A stretch of DNA of 5,998 nt from Candidatus Martarchaeota archaeon. GTDB lineage: Archaea; Micrarchaeota; Micrarchaeia; Micrarchaeales; Micrarchaeaceae. The translations under genes and the position numbers were made by a program. Positions 4,731-5,998 of the stretch are shown here, in pieces (the stretch's first letter is position 1; every line of letters starts with the position of its first letter). A model generated the notes under the pieces. That model was not told where the DNA came from, made no database searches, and was given only the letters and a program-made list of their open reading frames with translations. The stretch is from the NCBI GenBank assembly GCA_023485745.1, contig JAMCZL010000035.1, positions 1 to 5,998 on the forward strand, read 5' to 3'.

Positions 4731-5870
4731 ATGGATGTCGAAAAGGCCCTGGAGCTTATAAAGAGAAGCCCCACAGAGGAGATACTTACGGAAGACAGGC
4801 TGGCAGAGGCCCTGCAGTCGGGCCAGCGCCTCAGGCACTACATAGGGTTCGAAATATCGGGATTCGTGCACCTTGGCACCGGGCCGCTGAGCATGAGCAA
4901 GGTGGTCGACCTGCAGAAAGCCGGAATTAAGACATCGGTGTTTCTGGCAGACTACCACACCTGGATCAACAAGAAGCTTGGCGGCGACATGGACACCATA
5001 AAAAGGATTGCCAACAACTATTTCAAGGAATCCTTAAAGGTGTCGATCAGGTCTGCGGGCGGAGACCCCGAAGAGACCGAATTCATTCTCGGGTCAGAGC
5101 TCTACGAGAAGCTTGGCCGCGGGTACTTCGAAAACGTGCTGAAAGTGGCTTCGACGATGTCCCTGTCCAGGGCGCGCCGCAGCACCACAGTGCTTGGCAG
5201 GAAAGAGGGCGACGACATCAGCCTGTCGCAGCTGATATACGTTCCAATGCAGGCAGCCGACATATACAGCATGGGCGTCAACATAGCGCATGCTGGAATG
5301 GACCAGAGAAAGGCGCACGTGGTGGCATTGGAGAGCTCCGGGGCGTTCAGCTACAAGCCCATTGCGCTGCACCAGCACCTTCTTATGGGTATGCATATTA
5401 CCGAGCAGCAGCGACAGGACATAGTCGCTGCAAAAGGCGCCGGAGACAGGGAAAAGGCAATAAGCACATTGATAGATATCAAGATGTCGAAGTCAAAGCC
5501 GCAGAGCGCGATATTCATACATGACACAGAGGAAGAAATACGCAAGAAGATAGGCGAGGCATACTGCCCTGCGGCGCAGCTGGAGGTTAACCCGCTGATA
5601 GACATGGTCCGCTACATAATTTGGCCGTTCCTTTCAAGGAACGGAAACCCTATAGAAATAGATAACAAGAAGTCGGGCGCGTCTGCATCGTTCGAAAGCA
5701 TCGCTTCGTTCGAAAGCGCGTTCGCTTCGGGGAAGGTGCATCCTGCGGATCTAAAGGCCGCAGTCGCGGGATACCTGGTAAGCCTGCTTGCTCCAGCAAG
5801 GAAATACTTTTCGGATGGACAGGGCCGCAGGTTCCTCGAAGAAATGAATGAAGTAAAGATAACCAGATAG
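4731..5870 (+). CDS. tyrS: Tyrosyl-tRNA synthetase, archaeal/eukaryotic type
   Basis: The 379-residue class I synthetase charges tRNA-Tyr with tyrosine in the cytoplasm using ATP. The Rossmann-fold signatures are HLGTG (47-51), in the HIGH position, and an intact KMSKS (251-255). Compared with the Methanocaldococcus jannaschii enzyme as I recall it, the tyrosine-pocket residues are all kept: Y37 (Mj Y32), Y170 (Y151), Q174 (Q155), D177 (D158) and Q192 (Q173). D340, in HPADLK, matches the anticodon-reading D286. It is longer than the roughly 306-residue Mj protein, mainly through extra residues at about 203-247 before KMSKS, as in the longer archaeal forms, plus a C-terminal extension. Residues 320-329 hold a doubled SFES unit. 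The ATG at 4731 has no in-frame ATG, GTG or TTG between it and the upstream TAA at 4692. The gene is divergent from the transporter. Confidence 0.97.
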   Translation: MDVEKALELIKRSPTEEILTEDRLAEALQSGQRLRHYIGFEISGFVHLGTGPLSMSKVVDLQKAGIKTSVFLADYHTWINKKLGGDMDTIKRIANNYFKESLKVSIRSAGGDPEETEFILGSELYEKLGRGYFENVLKVASTMSLSRARRSTTVLGRKEGDDISLSQLIYVPMQAADIYSMGVNIAHAGMDQRKAHVVALESSGAFSYKPIALHQHLLMGMHITEQQRQDIVAAKGAGDREKAISTLIDIKMSKSKPQSAIFIHDTEEEIRKKIGEAYCPAAQLEVNPLIDMVRYIIWPFLSRNGNPIEIDNKKSGASASFESIASFESAFASGKVHPADLKAAVAGYLVSLLAPARKYFSDGQGRRFLEEMNEVKITR

Positions 5871-5910
5871 CAACCAGTCCGTGCATTTAGGCCCAAACTG
5901 GTAGCTTTTA
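5870..5910 (+). terminator. Possible tyrS terminator
   Basis: GCAACCAGT (5870-5878) and ACTGGTAGC (5897-5905) pair over eight of nine positions around an 18-base loop, followed by TTTTA (5906-5910). Position and order fit a terminator, but the long loop and short T-run make it weak. The T-rich part overlaps the likely promoter of the next gene. Confidence 0.3.
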
Positions 5911-5941
5911 ATTAGTTGCCTTACAAAATTACCTGGATTGG
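5903..5941 (+). promoter_or_regulatory. Promoter of the gene at the right edge
   Basis: CTTTTAATTA (5905-5914) is a reasonable TATA box about 32 bases before the ATG at 5942. It would place the transcript start near 5936, giving a very short leader. No clear GGTG or GGAG is seen in front of the ATG. Confidence 0.35.
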
Positions 5942-5998
5942 ATGATAGAAAAAACGCTCAAGATACCGCTGAAGGTTGTGCTAAACGGCATAAAGATT
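5942..5998 (+). CDS. N-terminal fragment of an unrecognised protein
   Basis: An open frame starts with ATG at 5942 and runs off the right edge after 19 codons (MIEKTLKIPLKVVLNGIKI). The in-frame stop upstream is TAA at 5909-5911. The alternating charged and hydrophobic residues look like a soluble protein starting with a beta strand, not a signal peptide. Too short to assign. The support is the promoter-like sequence in front and continued openness to the edge. Confidence 0.5.
   Translation, partial: MIEKTLKIPLKVVLNGIKI

Noticed and set aside
4846..4854. GGTTCGAAA resembling a tRNA T-loop
   Set aside because: It lies within the tyrS frame (coding GFE) and no acceptor stem, D-arm or anticodon arm surrounds it.
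1..5998. Defence system, CRISPR array, mobile element or biosynthetic cluster
   Set aside because: No spaced direct repeats, transposase, integrase, toxin-antitoxin pair or effector domains are visible; the recognised genes are housekeeping enzymes and transporters.

Overview
The window looks archaeal. The tyrosyl-tRNA synthetase is of the archaeal/eukaryotic type, several genes have a TTTAAATA- or TATAAATA-like box about 30 to 55 bases before the start, and GGTG-type ribosome binding sites recur. Isoleucine ATA and arginine AGG/AGA codons are common on both strands. The compact layout and small orphan proteins would fit a small-genome lineage (DPANN, perhaps Micrarchaeota-like), but the sequence alone does not prove this.

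Layout, left to right. (1) 1-900, minus strand: first 300 residues of a 14-helix (DHA2-type) drug-exporter-like MFS protein that runs off the left edge. (2) 901-1040: spacer with that gene's promoter and a perfect 9-bp hairpin plus T-tract, the likely terminator of the gene behind it. (3) 1041-1262, minus: a 73-residue basic protein made of two copies of a 28-residue unit. (4) 1349-1768, minus: a HIT-family nucleotide hydrolase/transferase with a CxxC zinc-site signature. (5) 1769-1856: divergent promoter region. (6) 1857-2279, plus: a 140-residue orphan protein, convergent with the next gene. (7) 2304-2897, minus: a HAD phosphatase of the 5'-nucleotidase (NT5C-like) type. (8) 2907-3356, minus: a small protein with two membrane helices, nine bases upstream of the nucleotidase and probably co-transcribed with it. 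(9) 3388-4605, minus: a complete 12-helix MFS transporter of the fosmidomycin-resistance-like kind, read from a TTG start. (10) 4606-4730: a second divergent promoter region. (11) 4731-5870, plus: tyrosyl-tRNA synthetase. (12) 5871-5941: a weak terminator and a promoter. (13) 5942-5998, plus: the first 19 codons of an unrecognised gene.

The genes do not form one obvious pathway. They look like a housekeeping stretch: tRNA charging, two nucleotide-handling enzymes (HIT and HAD), two exporters and three orphan small proteins. I see no tRNA or rRNA gene, insertion sequence, CRISPR array, integrase or defence gene, and no convincing evidence of a new multi-gene system. The best leads are the duplicated-unit small protein, the two-helix membrane protein paired with the nucleotidase, the 14-bp inverted repeat directly against the tyrS start codon, and the orphan gene at 1857-2279.
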